64,000 bases of DNA, taken from NCBI RefSeq assembly GCF_000730385.1, contig NZ_CP008849.1, positions 1 through 64,000 of the forward strand, read 5' to 3'. Both the position numbers and the translations under genes were made by a program. The stretch is from Alteromonas australica. GTDB lineage: Bacteria; Pseudomonadota; Gammaproteobacteria; Enterobacterales; Alteromonadaceae. Below, piece after piece: positions 46,343-55,802 of the stretch. The notes beneath the pieces were generated by a model, which was not told the DNA's origin, did no database searches, and saw only the letters and a program-made list of their open reading frames with translations. Position 1 is the stretch's first letter, and each line of letters begins with the position of its first letter.

Positions 46343-48099
46343 TGTGTTATTGCCTTTTGTTGTTTTATAAATGTATTGATGTGTTGCTCTAAGATAAACA
46401 AGGGAACCGAACCATTTTCTAATACCGCCCGATGAAACTTACGTACATCAAAATGCTGTCCCAATGCCTTTTCTGCTTTTTTACGTAATGCTTTTATTTT
46501 TATCTCACCAATTTTGTAAGATAACGCTTGCGCGGGCCAAGATATATAGCGGTCAATTTCCGTATTCACATTGTGCTCAGAAAGGGCCGTATTTTCCATC
46601 ATATAATCTACCGCTTGCTGACGGCTCCAGCCCATAGTGTGCATGCCAGTATCAACCACTAAGCGACACGCCCGCCACATTTCATAGCTAAGACGACCAA
46701 AGTTATCATAAGGGGTTTCGTAAATACCGGCTTCTATCCCCAGAAACTCTGAATACAGCCCCCAGCCTTCACCAAAGGCGGAAATATAAGTATTGCGGCG
46801 CACCATGGGAAGCGCGTCTAACTCTGCCGCCAGCGATATCTGTAAATGGTGGCCAGGCACAGCTTCATGCAAAGTGAGAGCAGGCAAGGCATACAGCGGG
46901 CGCTTATCTAGGGCGTAGGTGTTTACCCAATAATAACCAGGTTTATCATCGCCACTAGGATGAATGTAGCGGCCAGTGGTGTACTTAGGTGCAATATTAT
47001 CGGGTACTGGCGCAACGCCATAAGGGGTGCGGGGTAAGTATTCAAAAAGTGAAGGTAACTTAGCGTCCATTTTTTTGGCAATAAACGACGCTTCTTTTAG
47101 CAAGTCTTCCGCTGATTCTGCGTAAAACTGTGGGTCCTCACGGAGAAATTGAATAAAATCGTTGATATCACCGTGGAATTTGACCTCATCCACAATGCGT
47201 TGCATTTCTTCTCGAATGCGCGTTACTTCGCGAAGCCCGAGCTGATGAATTTCTTGCGGCGTCATATCCGTGGTGGTGTAGTGCTTGGCTCGGTTAGCAT
47301 AGTAGGCGTCGCCTTCGGGCCAATGCTGAGCGGCAATAGACTGGCGAGCGCCAGGTATATACTCATTTACCATGAAGTGATAAAACATCTGATAGGCCGG
47401 TAATACGCTTTTCTCAACGGCCTCTCTACCGGCAGCGTTAAGGGCTTTTTTCTGAGTAGCTGAAAAGTAATCAGGAAAAGACGTAAAAGGCGCATAAAAG
47501 CCACTGTCTTCAGGCCGGTCAACTAAATAGGCTTTTATTGCCTCATCAAATCCTTTCAGCACCACCTTCGGTTGCGTATACCCTTCTTTTAAGCCTTGGC
47601 GCATATAGCTAATTTGTTGTTCAAAGTAAGGCGGCAAACTATGGAGCCGGTGAATGTAGGCGAGGTAATCTTCGTCGGTTTTGAAACGAGATAAGTGAGG
47701 TAATCCGGCCATGGTAGCGTGGAAGCCATATTCCGAATTAATTGGAATAAGGTGCGCGCGAAAGCGGTATTGATCAATATAATCATCTAACCGGTATTTT
47801 TGCATGAGCAAAGCAATAAAACCGTCATTGGAGAGGTTATCAACATTATATTTCTCCAACGCGTTTCGGTATTGAACCCACATACCGTGCTTGCGAGCTA
47901 ATGCTTCAGGAGAAATATCAGGCAGTTGTGCCGCTAAAGAATGGTCGCCGTGACGAGATGCAAGTAGCGGTGACACGCTGAGTTCATATTGCCAAATTTC
48001 CTCTAGCAAGGTGTAAAATTCGGCATCTTTAGCGGCGGTGGCAAGTGATGAAAAACTTGCCAAGCTAAGCAATAAAGCAAAAAAATAACGAAAAGTCAT
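46339..48099 (-). CDS. DUF885 family putative metallopeptidase
   Basis: The 586-residue secreted protein has a signal peptide (ending SSLATA) and a predicted zinc-metallopeptidase core with LTLHEAVPGHHLQI near 421 and FGEGWGLYSEFLG near 448, as in DUF885 proteins. The substrate is unknown. It is followed by a 4-bp overlapping small membrane protein gene. DUF1820 lies upstream on the same strand after a 42-bp gap. Confidence 0.9.
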   Translation of the reverse strand: MTFRYFFALLLSLASFSSLATAAKDAEFYTLLEEIWQYELSVSPLLASRHGDHSLAAQLPDISPEALARKHGMWVQYRNALEKYNVDNLSNDGFIALLMQKYRLDDYIDQYRFRAHLIPINSEYGFHATMAGLPHLSRFKTDEDYLAYIHRLHSLPPYFEQQISYMRQGLKEGYTQPKVVLKGFDEAIKAYLVDRPEDSGFYAPFTSFPDYFSATQKKALNAAGREAVEKSVLPAYQMFYHFMVNEYIPGARQSIAAQHWPEGDAYYANRAKHYTTTDMTPQEIHQLGLREVTRIREEMQRIVDEVKFHGDINDFIQFLREDPQFYAESAEDLLKEASFIAKKMDAKLPSLFEYLPRTPYGVAPVPDNIAPKYTTGRYIHPSGDDKPGYYWVNTYALDKRPLYALPALTLHEAVPGHHLQISLAAELDALPMVRRNTYISAFGEGWGLYSEFLGIEAGIYETPYDNFGRLSYEMWRACRLVVDTGMHTMGWSRQQAVDYMMENTALSEHNVNTEIDRYISWPAQALSYKIGEIKIKALRKKAEKALGQHFDVRKFHRAVLENGSVPLFILEQHINTFIKQQKAITQ

Positions 48100-48141
48100 T
48101 AGGCCTCCGGCAACCTTAGTGCCGGAAACAAACCCGGCGGG

Positions 48142-48477
48142 TTACTCTTTGTTTGGTGTATATATGGGTCGGGGGAATGACGTTACTTTATCAGACTTAT
48201 TGTCTAATTGAGTAATTTTAGCCGTTCCTTTTTTATTCACAGCATCAATACGTAAGACATTATGCATAGGTATATAAGTTTTTGAAACATCGCCAAATTC
48301 TGACTTCAGTTTTTCATGACTAGGGTCTACCACTACACTGGTGTGGGTGTCCCATACAAAGTCACCTATTTCAACGAAGCCAAAAAGCGCGCCTTGGGTT
48401 AGGGTTTTTACGTACAGTTCGTAGCGTTCACCGTGACTAATAAATTGTATTCGATATAAAGGTTCGTTGTTACTCAT
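48142..48477 (-). CDS. DUF1820 family protein
   Basis: The function is unknown. The 111-residue soluble protein starts MSNNEPLYRIQFISHGERYELY and has GFVEIGDFVWD near 36, characteristic of the family. It is probably co-transcribed with the DUF885 gene, and is divergent from the M28 peptidase. Confidence 0.88.
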   Translation of the reverse strand: MSNNEPLYRIQFISHGERYELYVKTLTQGALFGFVEIGDFVWDTHTSVVVDPSHEKLKSEFGDVSKTYIPMHNVLRIDAVNKKGTAKITQLDNKSDKVTSFPRPIYTPNKE

Positions 48478-48635
48478 GGTTTGTTCTTAGTTGCTCAAAT
48501 AAACACTATGCCAAAGAAGCGGAAGTTTACATTGGTCTATTTATACGGGCAATGATGGAAAAATACAGGGTTAAATATTGCCAAAGCACTTCTGTACGAT
48601 ACTATGTTGGCAGATTTAAAGACGGTGAAAACATA

Positions 48636-50273
48636 ATGATAAAAAAACTACTTATAGGTGGTGCAGTGGCGGCAATGACATTGTCGGCATGTGCACAAAA
48701 ACCTGAAACGACAGACAGTGGCTTTAATCCTGATACACAACGAATAAAGTCACACTTATTTTTTCTTGCAGACGACTTGTTAGAAGGCCGTGACACAGGG
48801 TCGAAAGGCCATGAAATGGCGGCGTTATACATAGCCACTGAATTTGCTAAATATGGTTTGAAGCCAGCTGGGACCGACGGTTACGTTCAACGCGTTAACT
48901 TTCGTAAGGCTAATCTTATTCAAGAATCGCCAGCGTTTACCCTTACCCGTGGCGGCGAAACCATTAATTTTGAATACCCCAAGCAATACTTAGCAGGCCC
49001 AAGCCTACTTTCCACTGACGCAAAAGTAGAAGGTGAGTTAGTGTTTGTCGGCTACGGTATTGTGGCTGACGAACTTGACCATAACGACTACGAAAATATG
49101 GATGTAGACGGCAAAATAGTGGTAACACTTGCCGGTAAGCCAGGCGACTTCCCCTCAGAAGAAGGCGCTCACTTTGCTTCAGGGTATCAAAAACAAAAAT
49201 ACGCTGCTGAGCGTGGCGCTATTGGCATGATCACCATCACGACGCCAAAAAATGAAAAAGTTCGTCCGTATCAAAGCCGTTTAAGCTACATTCATACTCC
49301 CCGTATGGCATGGCTAAACGAAGACGGTGAGCCAGCGAATACCTTTGCACAAATAAAAGGTGGTGCTTACCTTAGTGAAGGGGCAGCAAAAACCTTATTT
49401 GACGGCGCAGAGCACTCGCTAGAAGAAGTGTATGCTGAACTAGAAGCAGACAAAGTGCCTAAAGGTTTTGAACTACCAGGTACAGTTTCTCTTAGTAAAC
49501 AAAGTACTCACGAAGTGGTAAGCAGCCCCAACGTAGTAGGTATGCTAGAAGGTTCAGACCCCACTCTGAAAAACGAGTACGTGGTATTCTCTGCACACTC
49601 AGACCACATTGGTTTTGCGAAAACGGTAAAGAAAGACAACATCAATAACGGTGCCATGGACAATGCCTCTGGTACCTCTGTGATGCTTGAAACGGCGCGT
49701 TTGTTTAGCGAAATGAAAGAAAAGCCTAAACGCTCAATTTTATTCGTTTCGGTAACGGGTGAAGAAAAAGGCTTATTAGGTGCAGACTACTTTGCCCGTA
49801 ACCCGACCGTTCCTGTTACTTCAATGGTGGCTAACGTTAACCTAGACATGCCTATTTTAACTTACGAGTTTGCAGATGTTATCGCCTTTGGTGCAAACCA
49901 CAGCGATTTACAAGACTCGGTGGAAAAGGCCGCTGCTAACGCAGATATTGAACTAAGCCCAGACCCATGGCCAGAACAAGCCTTATTCACTCGCTCTGAT
50001 CACTATGCGTTTGTAAAGCAAGGTGTGCCTGCGGTGTTTATGGTACCAGGCCTAAAATCGAAAGATCCTAATGTGGATGGAAGCAAGGTATTCGGTCAGT
50101 TTTTATCAACTCACTACCACAAGCCTAGCGACGATATTCACCAGCCGTTTAACTGGAATGCAGCAGAAACCTTTACCAAGGTAAATGCACAAATTGGTTG
50201 GACACTGGCAAACCAAGAAGACAAGCCAAGCTGGAATGAAGGCGACTTCTTCGGTACCACCTTCGGTCAATAA
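48636..50273 (+). CDS. M28 family zinc aminopeptidase lipoprotein
   Basis: The 545-residue protein is an exported peptidase with an M28 domain interrupted by a PA-like domain. The lipobox LSAC is at about residues 15-18 after MIKKLLIGGAVAAMT. The zinc-site motifs are AHSDHIGF, NGAMDNASGT (metal Asp), SVTGEEKGLLGA (catalytic Glu) and a C-terminal THYHKPSDD. The ATG at 48636 gives the lipoprotein signal; the frame starts 28 codons earlier without one. A strong terminator follows. Confidence 0.92.
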   Translation: MIKKLLIGGAVAAMTLSACAQKPETTDSGFNPDTQRIKSHLFFLADDLLEGRDTGSKGHEMAALYIATEFAKYGLKPAGTDGYVQRVNFRKANLIQESPAFTLTRGGETINFEYPKQYLAGPSLLSTDAKVEGELVFVGYGIVADELDHNDYENMDVDGKIVVTLAGKPGDFPSEEGAHFASGYQKQKYAAERGAIGMITITTPKNEKVRPYQSRLSYIHTPRMAWLNEDGEPANTFAQIKGGAYLSEGAAKTLFDGAEHSLEEVYAELEADKVPKGFELPGTVSLSKQSTHEVVSSPNVVGMLEGSDPTLKNEYVVFSAHSDHIGFAKTVKKDNINNGAMDNASGTSVMLETARLFSEMKEKPKRSILFVSVTGEEKGLLGADYFARNPTVPVTSMVANVNLDMPILTYEFADVIAFGANHSDLQDSVEKAAANADIELSPDPWPEQALFTRSDHYAFVKQGVPAVFMVPGLKSKDPNVDGSKVFGQFLSTHYHKPSDDIHQPFNWNAAETFTKVNAQIGWTLANQEDKPSWNEGDFFGTTFGQ

Positions 50274-50285
50274 GACAGTAAAAAA

Positions 50286-50320
50286 AAGAGCCAGACATCA
50301 TCAGTCTGGCTCTTCTTTCT
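50286..50320 (+). terminator. Terminator after the M28 peptidase gene
   Basis: AAGAGCCAGAC (50286-50296) pairs with GTCTGGCTCTT (50304-50314), followed by a TC-rich, T-rich tail. Confidence 0.9.
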
Positions 50321-50335
50321 TTATCGCTATTCTCG

Positions 50336-50363
50336 CGGCTAACGGCTAACGGCTAACGGCTTA
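50336..50363. repeat. Four tandem copies of a 7-bp unit
   Basis: CGGCTAA is repeated three times exactly, with a fourth imperfect copy CGGCTTA that contains the stop of the neighbouring minus-strand gene. Copy number could vary by slippage without altering the protein. Confidence 0.8.
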
Positions 50364-51209
50364 CAGCTTGCGCTTTAATACGGTAGAGCTAACATTTGGC
50401 GTATAGTCAAAATACACCATTTCACAAGTGACGCTTGGGTATTTACCCTTCCAATCCGACCCCACCGAGATAGCATCAATACGATATTCATCCACCACTT
50501 TTTGCTTATTCTTATCGACTTGTGGGATAACTTCGTCCACATAGCGGTTTGACTCTAATATAGAAATTCGCTCTTCAAATGGAATGAGGGGAGGGCGACC
50601 TTTCGACTGAATAATTAACTCATCGGTAGACACGCCTACAATTAAATAGTCACATAATTGCTTGGTTTTTTTCAGGATATTGAGATGGCCTTGATGGAAA
50701 ATATCAAAGCACCCTGAGGTATACATACGACCGTACTTCTTACCTGAACTGATTTGCGGAACAGAAAGCAATGCAAAGTCGGCCTTAAGGGTAGATAACA
50801 ACTCATCACGATAAATGTCATCTAAAGGCAAGACAGATTTTAAGTTAGGTGGGCTAGGCCAGCTGGTGTCTTCAAATTGCTTCTCACAAAATGTGACAGG
50901 GCTATCGTAACGTGGAATAACATGAAAATGCACGGCGGGATCGACCATCATCAGCATAAGGTAATTAATTTTGCTGAAGTTGAAGCGCTTTTTCAGTATC
51001 CTCTCGATATCAGCAATAACCTGTTTTTGCTCTCTAGCAGCCTCTTCAGAGATATCGGCATATTGATAGACATCTTCTTTGCAAATAAGTACCAAAGAAC
51101 CAATAGTGACTTGGCCTGGTCTTAAGAGTACATGCCAGTAATCGTAAGTCTTAATAAGGCTTTCTGGGTATCCGAACTTTGATAATGTGGCGTTTAGCAT
51201 GGCTCTCAA
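50361..51209 (-). CDS. HIT-domain and cytidylyltransferase (TagD-like) fusion protein
   Basis: The 282-residue protein joins two nucleotide-handling domains. Residues about 1-125 are HIT-like, with AVHFHVIPRY near 91; the first of the three usual histidines is replaced by Ala while the middle nucleophilic one remains. Residues about 155-282 resemble glycerol-3-phosphate cytidylyltransferase: TSGCFDIFHQGHLNIL, DYLIVGVSTDE and RYVDEVIPQ. It would make a CDP-activated polyol such as CDP-glycerol. The divergent neighbour is a CDP-glycerol-type transferase, which supports this. The start is 51209, or the ATG three codons in. Confidence 0.85.
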   Translation of the reverse strand: MRAMLNATLSKFGYPESLIKTYDYWHVLLRPGQVTIGSLVLICKEDVYQYADISEEAAREQKQVIADIERILKKRFNFSKINYLMLMMVDPAVHFHVIPRYDSPVTFCEKQFEDTSWPSPPNLKSVLPLDDIYRDELLSTLKADFALLSVPQISSGKKYGRMYTSGCFDIFHQGHLNILKKTKQLCDYLIVGVSTDELIIQSKGRPPLIPFEERISILESNRYVDEVIPQVDKNKQKVVDEYRIDAISVGSDWKGKYPSVTCEMVYFDYTPNVSSTVLKRKL

Positions 51210-51317
51210 CGATTAGTTTATAAATTGACATCTCATTATAATATAAACAAAGAGTTACGCTAGTTAGCAAATTTACAAAGTTACTTTTCTTATTGTAAAA
51301 AGAGTCTAATTATCTGT

Positions 51318-52382
51318 ATGAATATTGTTTTTGACACCGTGAATGTCTACTACTTGCCTCAATTTCTTCCTATTTGTGAAGAACTCACTCGACGAGGGCA
51401 TCAGATAACGTTTGTTTGCTATAAAAATAAGAATAGCGAAGATAAATTTACGCAAGTACTCACCGCGCTTGCCTATAACTATCATTGGGTAGAAGACGAC
51501 AAGTCTGCCCGAGACTATTACGTAGAACATAAGCCAGACTGGATCTTTTTTGGTAACGCTTTTGCGTACTTAGATGAAATCCATCAAGCCAGCAAAACCG
51601 CTCAGTTAGGGCATGGCGTAGGCCCAAAACCCAGCTATTATCATAAGTCGGTAACCCCAATGACCGTGCGTTTTATTGAGGGTGAGTTTAGGCTTAAAAA
51701 AATAAGAGAGCTATATCCCAACGACAACTTTGTGCAGGTGGGCTTCTCCAAACTCGATCCGCTTTACAACAACACAGAGGCCGGGCTCGATTATGCCAAG
51801 CTAGGTTTAGACAAAAGCAAAAAGACGCTGCTGTTTGCCCCTACTTTTAACCCAAGTTCATTAGAGCGCTTTCCTGATGATTGGCCTCGCTACTTTGAAG
51901 ATTTTAATATTCTTATTAAGCCTCACACCTTCACCTACACCCGTGAAGCTTATAAAAATCAACGCAAGAAGCTAAAAAAGTGGGCGGCATTTGAAAATGC
52001 GTATGTGGCTAGCGAATACGAATTGTCTCTTCTGCCGTTTATGAAAGACGCTGACATCTTATTAAGTGAAGCCTCCAGTACGTTATTTGAATTTGTCGCA
52101 CTGTCTAAGCCGGTGATTGTATGCAATTTCTTCAAGTTGAAATGGTCTTATCGCGGAATTTTCAAATACCGTTTCGAAAAACGATTTGGCAAAGACAATG
52201 TTATTTATGAAAACATAGGGCTGCACATCAATAGCTTTAGTGAATTAAGAGAAGCGGTAGAAAAGCAATTGGCCGAGCCCTCTTTGTACGCCAAGGAACG
52301 GGCAGAATATACACGAGACCATACTGGCCCTACCGACGGCAAAAGCTCAGCACGTATCGTGGATTACTTAGAAGCATACTAA
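51318..52382 (+). CDS. CDP-glycerol glycerophosphotransferase-like protein
   Basis: The 354-residue protein resembles the teichoic-acid TagB/TagF-type transferases in its C-terminal half: LLFAPTFNPSSLERFP (near 172), FNILIKPHTFTY, DADILLSEASSTLFEFVALSKPVIV. It would transfer glycerol phosphate, or a similar unit, from CDP-linked donor to a surface glycan. It starts MNIVFDTVNVYYLPQFLPIC and has no signal peptide. It is divergent from the cytidylyltransferase fusion gene. The exact acceptor cannot be read from sequence. Confidence 0.82.
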   Translation: MNIVFDTVNVYYLPQFLPICEELTRRGHQITFVCYKNKNSEDKFTQVLTALAYNYHWVEDDKSARDYYVEHKPDWIFFGNAFAYLDEIHQASKTAQLGHGVGPKPSYYHKSVTPMTVRFIEGEFRLKKIRELYPNDNFVQVGFSKLDPLYNNTEAGLDYAKLGLDKSKKTLLFAPTFNPSSLERFPDDWPRYFEDFNILIKPHTFTYTREAYKNQRKKLKKWAAFENAYVASEYELSLLPFMKDADILLSEASSTLFEFVALSKPVIVCNFFKLKWSYRGIFKYRFEKRFGKDNVIYENIGLHINSFSELREAVEKQLAEPSLYAKERAEYTRDHTGPTDGKSSARIVDYLEAY

Positions 52383-52438
52383 CGAAATACGCCTTCGGGC
52401 GTGAATAGTACTAAGGTAAGGCGAGGTGTGCGTGAGTG

Positions 52439-52467
52439 TTAGCCTGTGCGGCGAAGGCACAGGCTAA
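52439..52467. terminator. Hairpin between convergent transferase and slmA genes
   Basis: TTAGCCTGTGC (52439-52449) and GCACAGGCTAA (52457-52467) form an 11-bp perfect stem with a 7-nt loop. No T-run follows on either side, so it is a strong stem with uncertain terminator activity. Confidence 0.6.
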
Positions 52468-52472
52468 ACGAG

Positions 52473-53060
52473 TTAGATAAACAGCTGTTTAAATACTTGC
52501 CACTGTTCACTGAATTGTTCGGTGGGTTTACGGGTGAAGCCGCTACGAATATAAAGGTTAATTCGACCGTCCACATAACAAATCATCAAGTTGGCAATAA
52601 CTTCTTCTTCTGCCGATAAGGTCTTGCCTTCACGCAACTTGCGCTCTCTTAACACTTGCTTCATTTGCGTTTCTAGGCGCTCATATAATTTCGCTATACG
52701 GGCACGCAAACGGTCTTGCTCTCCCATTAAGGCATCACCGTTTAATATGCGGGTAATCCCTGGGTTTTTCTCAGCAAAGCCTAAAATAAGATGCAAAATA
52801 AGTTGGCAGCGAGCCGCAGAGTCTTTTTCTTCGTTCACAATTTTGTTGATGCGTGTGAACAAGGTTTCTTCAATAAACTCTATAAGTCCTTCAAACATAC
52901 GAGCTTTGCTTGGAAAGTGGCGATAAAGCGCCGCTTCAGACACGCCCACTTTTTCTGCAAGTTTGGCGGTAGTAATACGTTGACCAGCGTTAGTTTCCAA
53001 CATTCCCGCTAAGGCTTGTAAGATTTGCGCTCTGCGATTTGTTTTTTTGACAGCAGGCAT
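52473..53060 (-). CDS. slmA: Nucleoid occlusion factor SlmA
   Basis: SlmA is a TetR-like DNA-binding protein that blocks FtsZ assembly over the nucleoid. The 195-residue protein starts [19 protein letters not shown], with the helix-turn-helix [24 protein letters not shown] at about 28-51. I use the ATG at 53060, as in homologues; the frame extends 16 residues upstream. In E. coli dut lies between coaBC and slmA; here coaBC is directly upstream with no dut. Confidence 0.95.
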   Translation of the reverse strand: MPAVKKTNRRAQILQALAGMLETNAGQRITTAKLAEKVGVSEAALYRHFPSKARMFEGLIEFIEETLFTRINKIVNEEKDSAARCQLILHLILGFAEKNPGITRILNGDALMGEQDRLRARIAKLYERLETQMKQVLRERKLREGKTLSAEEEVIANLMICYVDGRINLYIRSGFTRKPTEQFSEQWQVFKQLFI

Positions 53061-53188
53061 GATGAGAGTAATTCCTCCACAATCGAGCAAGAATCGCTCG
53101 TATTCCATGTTAAGTTGGCCAAAGCCAATGGCGTTATAATTTGTCGTTATTATTATCGACGTAATAACCGCTTTATTAAGTCGTGTTG

Positions 53189-54391
53189 CTAATTTTTATT
53201 ATATTGCTGCGCTATTAAACTCACCAAGCCTTTCGCTAATTCAGCTTTACTGGAGGCAGGTAAGTGTTTATCGCCGTCGTTCCAAATTACATGCAGCGCA
53301 TTGTTATCACTGTTAAAGCCTAACCCTTCTGCGGTGATATCGTTGGCGGCAATCATGTCTAAACCTTTATTCACCAACTTGCCGCGGGCGTAGGCCTCTA
53401 CGTTTTCACTTTCGGCGGCGAAACCCACACAAAATGGCTTGTTCTGACGGGCAGCGATAGTAGCTAGAATATCAGGGTTTTTAATAAAAGTAAGTGTTAA
53501 CTCATCGCCTACTTTTTTAATTTTATTTTCAGCCACCTGACTGGCTTTGTAATCTGCCACGGCGGCAGTCGCAATAAAAATGTCAGTGCTTTCAGCATAA
53601 GTTTCACAGGCCTTAAGCATGTCGTCAGCCGAGAGTACATTGTGGCGCTGACAGCCTTGAGGCGTGGGCAAATTAACCGGTCCTGCAACCAATGTTACCT
53701 GCGCGCCTGCTTTTACCGCAGCATCAGCAATCGCGAACCCCATTTTTCCCGAGCTATGATTCGAAATAAATCGTACAGGATCGAGAGGCTCTCTCGTTGG
53801 ACCTGCGGTAACCATTATTTTTAAGCCTGCTAACTCAGACGTTGGCTCACTAAAGGCGTGATCTACGCAGTCGGCAATATCTACGGGTTCTACCATACGG
53901 CCAGCGCCTACGTCACCACAAGCTTGTTCTCCACTTGCAGGCCCAATAAAGCTGATGCCTTGTTGTTTTAACGTAGCGACATTGCTTTTCGTAGCCGGTG
54001 CTTTCCACATTTGCTGGTTCATTGCCGGGGCAATCATGATTTTCGCCGTGGTGGCTAAATATAATGTGGTTAACAAGTCGTCTGCCAACCCCACCGTTAA
54101 TTTTGCCAGCGTGTTGGCGGTAGCGGGGGCTATAAGCAGTATGTCTGCCCACTTAGCTAACTCAATGTGCCCCATGGCCGCTTCTGCGGCAGGGTCGAGT
54201 AAATGTTGATGCACAGGGTTGCCCGATACTGCTTGAAGCGACAAAGGGCTAACGAACTCAGCGGCGGAGGCTGTGAGAACCACGCGCACATTGGCACCTA
54301 GTGCAGTAAGCTTACGCACTAAGTCTGGTGCTTTATACGCGGCGATTCCACCACTGATACCGAGTAAGACATTTTTGTTGGCTATGGGCAT
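53189..54391 (-). CDS. coaBC: Phosphopantothenoylcysteine decarboxylase/synthetase
   Basis: CoaBC is the bifunctional enzyme of coenzyme A synthesis. The CoaC half starts [25 protein letters not shown] and has the PAMNQQMW motif near 120 and the [10 protein letters not shown] cysteine near 158. The CoaB half starts near 190 with [24 protein letters not shown], and KNPDILA lies further on. At 400 residues it is normal. It is divergent from radC. Confidence 0.97.
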   Translation of the reverse strand: MPIANKNVLLGISGGIAAYKAPDLVRKLTALGANVRVVLTASAAEFVSPLSLQAVSGNPVHQHLLDPAAEAAMGHIELAKWADILLIAPATANTLAKLTVGLADDLLTTLYLATTAKIMIAPAMNQQMWKAPATKSNVATLKQQGISFIGPASGEQACGDVGAGRMVEPVDIADCVDHAFSEPTSELAGLKIMVTAGPTREPLDPVRFISNHSSGKMGFAIADAAVKAGAQVTLVAGPVNLPTPQGCQRHNVLSADDMLKACETYAESTDIFIATAAVADYKASQVAENKIKKVGDELTLTFIKNPDILATIAARQNKPFCVGFAAESENVEAYARGKLVNKGLDMIAANDITAEGLGFNSDNNALHVIWNDGDKHLPASSKAELAKGLVSLIAQQYNKN

Positions 54392-54571
54392 AGCGAAAAC
54401 CTGCTTTTAATCATCTCATTAGCCTATCATGAAGCATGTTTTTAAGGTAGCTGAACGAAAGTACATACCCATAAATAGGCACGGAAAAAGCGCGTTTCTA
54501 TTCTTTTGGTCAGTCGTTAATAAGGGGAATGAGCGGTATAAATAGAGGCCTACGTTTACACAAGGATAACT

Positions 54572-55249
54572 ATGTCAATTAAAGTGTGGCCTATACAAGA
54601 ACGTCCCAGAGAAAAGCTGCTGACGCTAGGTTCGCATCACCTCAGTGACGCAGAACTGATTGCCGTGGTACTGGGGGCGGGAACCATGGGAAAAACAGCT
54701 GTTGCATTGGCAAGAGAGCTGCTTGGTGAAATGGGCTCCCTTCGAGAAGTGGTCAACAGTACCCAAGCTACCTTTACTAAAACGCCGGGAATAGGCCCAT
54801 GTAAGTACGCGCAGTTTCAAGCGGCCTTTGAAATCTTTAGGCGCAATTTAGAAATACCCTTGAAGCGCCAAGATGTCTTTCATAATGTCGACGACACTAA
54901 AATTTATTTACAGGCTGCGTTACGGGATTGTCAGCAAGAAAAGTTCGGCATGCTCATGTTAGATAGCCAACATCAGCTTATCGCTTTTAGGATTATGTTC
55001 ACAGGGACAATAAATAGTGCCGCGGTGTATCCTAGAGAATTAGTTAAGCAAGTAATGAAAGACAACGCTGCCGCGATCATTTTGGTCCATAATCATCCTT
55101 CTGGCGTAGCAGAACCGAGTCATGCAGATATTCGATTAACCCAAGAGATCCGATCTGCAATGACCATGATCGATGTCGCCGTGCTAGATCATTTTGTGGT
55201 TGGAGACACAGAAACTGTTTCATTTGCACAGCGAGGCTTGTTAAACTAA
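54572..55249 (+). CDS. radC: RadC family JAB1/MPN metalloprotein
   Basis: RadC's molecular role is unsettled; the protein is widespread and not clearly needed for DNA repair in E. coli. The 225-residue protein has an N-terminal helix-hairpin-helix region (KTPGIGPCKYAQF near 70) and a C-terminal JAMM domain with HNHPSGVAEPSHAD near 173. Its place beside coaBC is the standard order. Here the yjb operon follows instead of rpmB. Confidence 0.95.
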   Translation: MSIKVWPIQERPREKLLTLGSHHLSDAELIAVVLGAGTMGKTAVALARELLGEMGSLREVVNSTQATFTKTPGIGPCKYAQFQAAFEIFRRNLEIPLKRQDVFHNVDDTKIYLQAALRDCQQEKFGMLMLDSQHQLIAFRIMFTGTINSAAVYPRELVKQVMKDNAAAIILVHNHPSGVAEPSHADIRLTQEIRSAMTMIDVAVLDHFVVGDTETVSFAQRGLLN

Positions 55250-55342
55250 GTATCTAAATTTTTTTTCGATTATAATGTAGTCAAGTAGTTGAAAATGATT
55301 TAGCATAGGATTCTAATGGGTAAGTTTCAGAAAAGGACTAAT

Positions 55343-55702
55343 ATGAAAAAGTCAATTATTGCTTTATTCGCGGCTGCTACTATGGTTGCAGGCGTAAACG
55401 CACAAGATGAGGCCGGTGGCACAGGTTTAGGTGTGACTACTGGTGGTTTAGTGGGAACAGGTGTAATTGGTGCAGCGATTGTTGGCGGTATTGCTTCTAA
55501 CAACTCTGCAACCACACCTGACGATGACGATGATGTTGTTGATCCAGTGCTTAGCTGTGAAGGCGACGACGAGATCGTAGACGGTGTATGTCTAGGTACA
55601 ACAAATACCTTAACTAGCACAGTAACGGTATCTGGTACTCAAACAGTAACCAAAACAATTACTGTTCCTGTTACCTTTACCTACGCACCGACTATTCAGT
55701 AA
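55343..55702 (+). CDS. yjbE: YjbE-like small secreted protein
   Basis: This is the first gene of a yjbEFGH-type exopolysaccharide operon. The 119-residue protein has a signal peptide (MKKSIIALFAAATMVAGVNA), a Gly-rich hydrophobic stretch (VTTGGLVGTGVIGAAIVGGI), an acidic patch PDDDDDVVD, and a Thr-rich tail. E. coli YjbE has the same plan (signal, Gly/Ala stretch, Thr tail), although the sequences are too low-complexity for a firm homology claim. The ATG at 55343 follows AAAAGGA. A terminator separates it from yjbF. Confidence 0.65.
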   Translation: MKKSIIALFAAATMVAGVNAQDEAGGTGLGVTTGGLVGTGVIGAAIVGGIASNNSATTPDDDDDVVDPVLSCEGDDEIVDGVCLGTTNTLTSTVTVSGTQTVTKTITVPVTFTYAPTIQ

Positions 55703-55717
55703 AAATAGATTCGTGTG

Positions 55718-55747
55718 AAAAAGCCGCTTTTGTTAGCGGCTTTTTTA
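55718..55747 (+). terminator. Intra-operon terminator between yjbE and yjbF
   Basis: AAAAAGCCGC (55718-55727) and GCGGCTTTTT (55736-55745) pair around an 8-nt loop, with more T following. It would make the yjbE transcript abundant and reduce yjbFGH. Confidence 0.85.
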
Positions 55748-55802
55748 TTGATAAAAATAAAGTTTCGCACTTTCCTTCCGTCTATTGCTGAAGCACTTTT
55801 CA

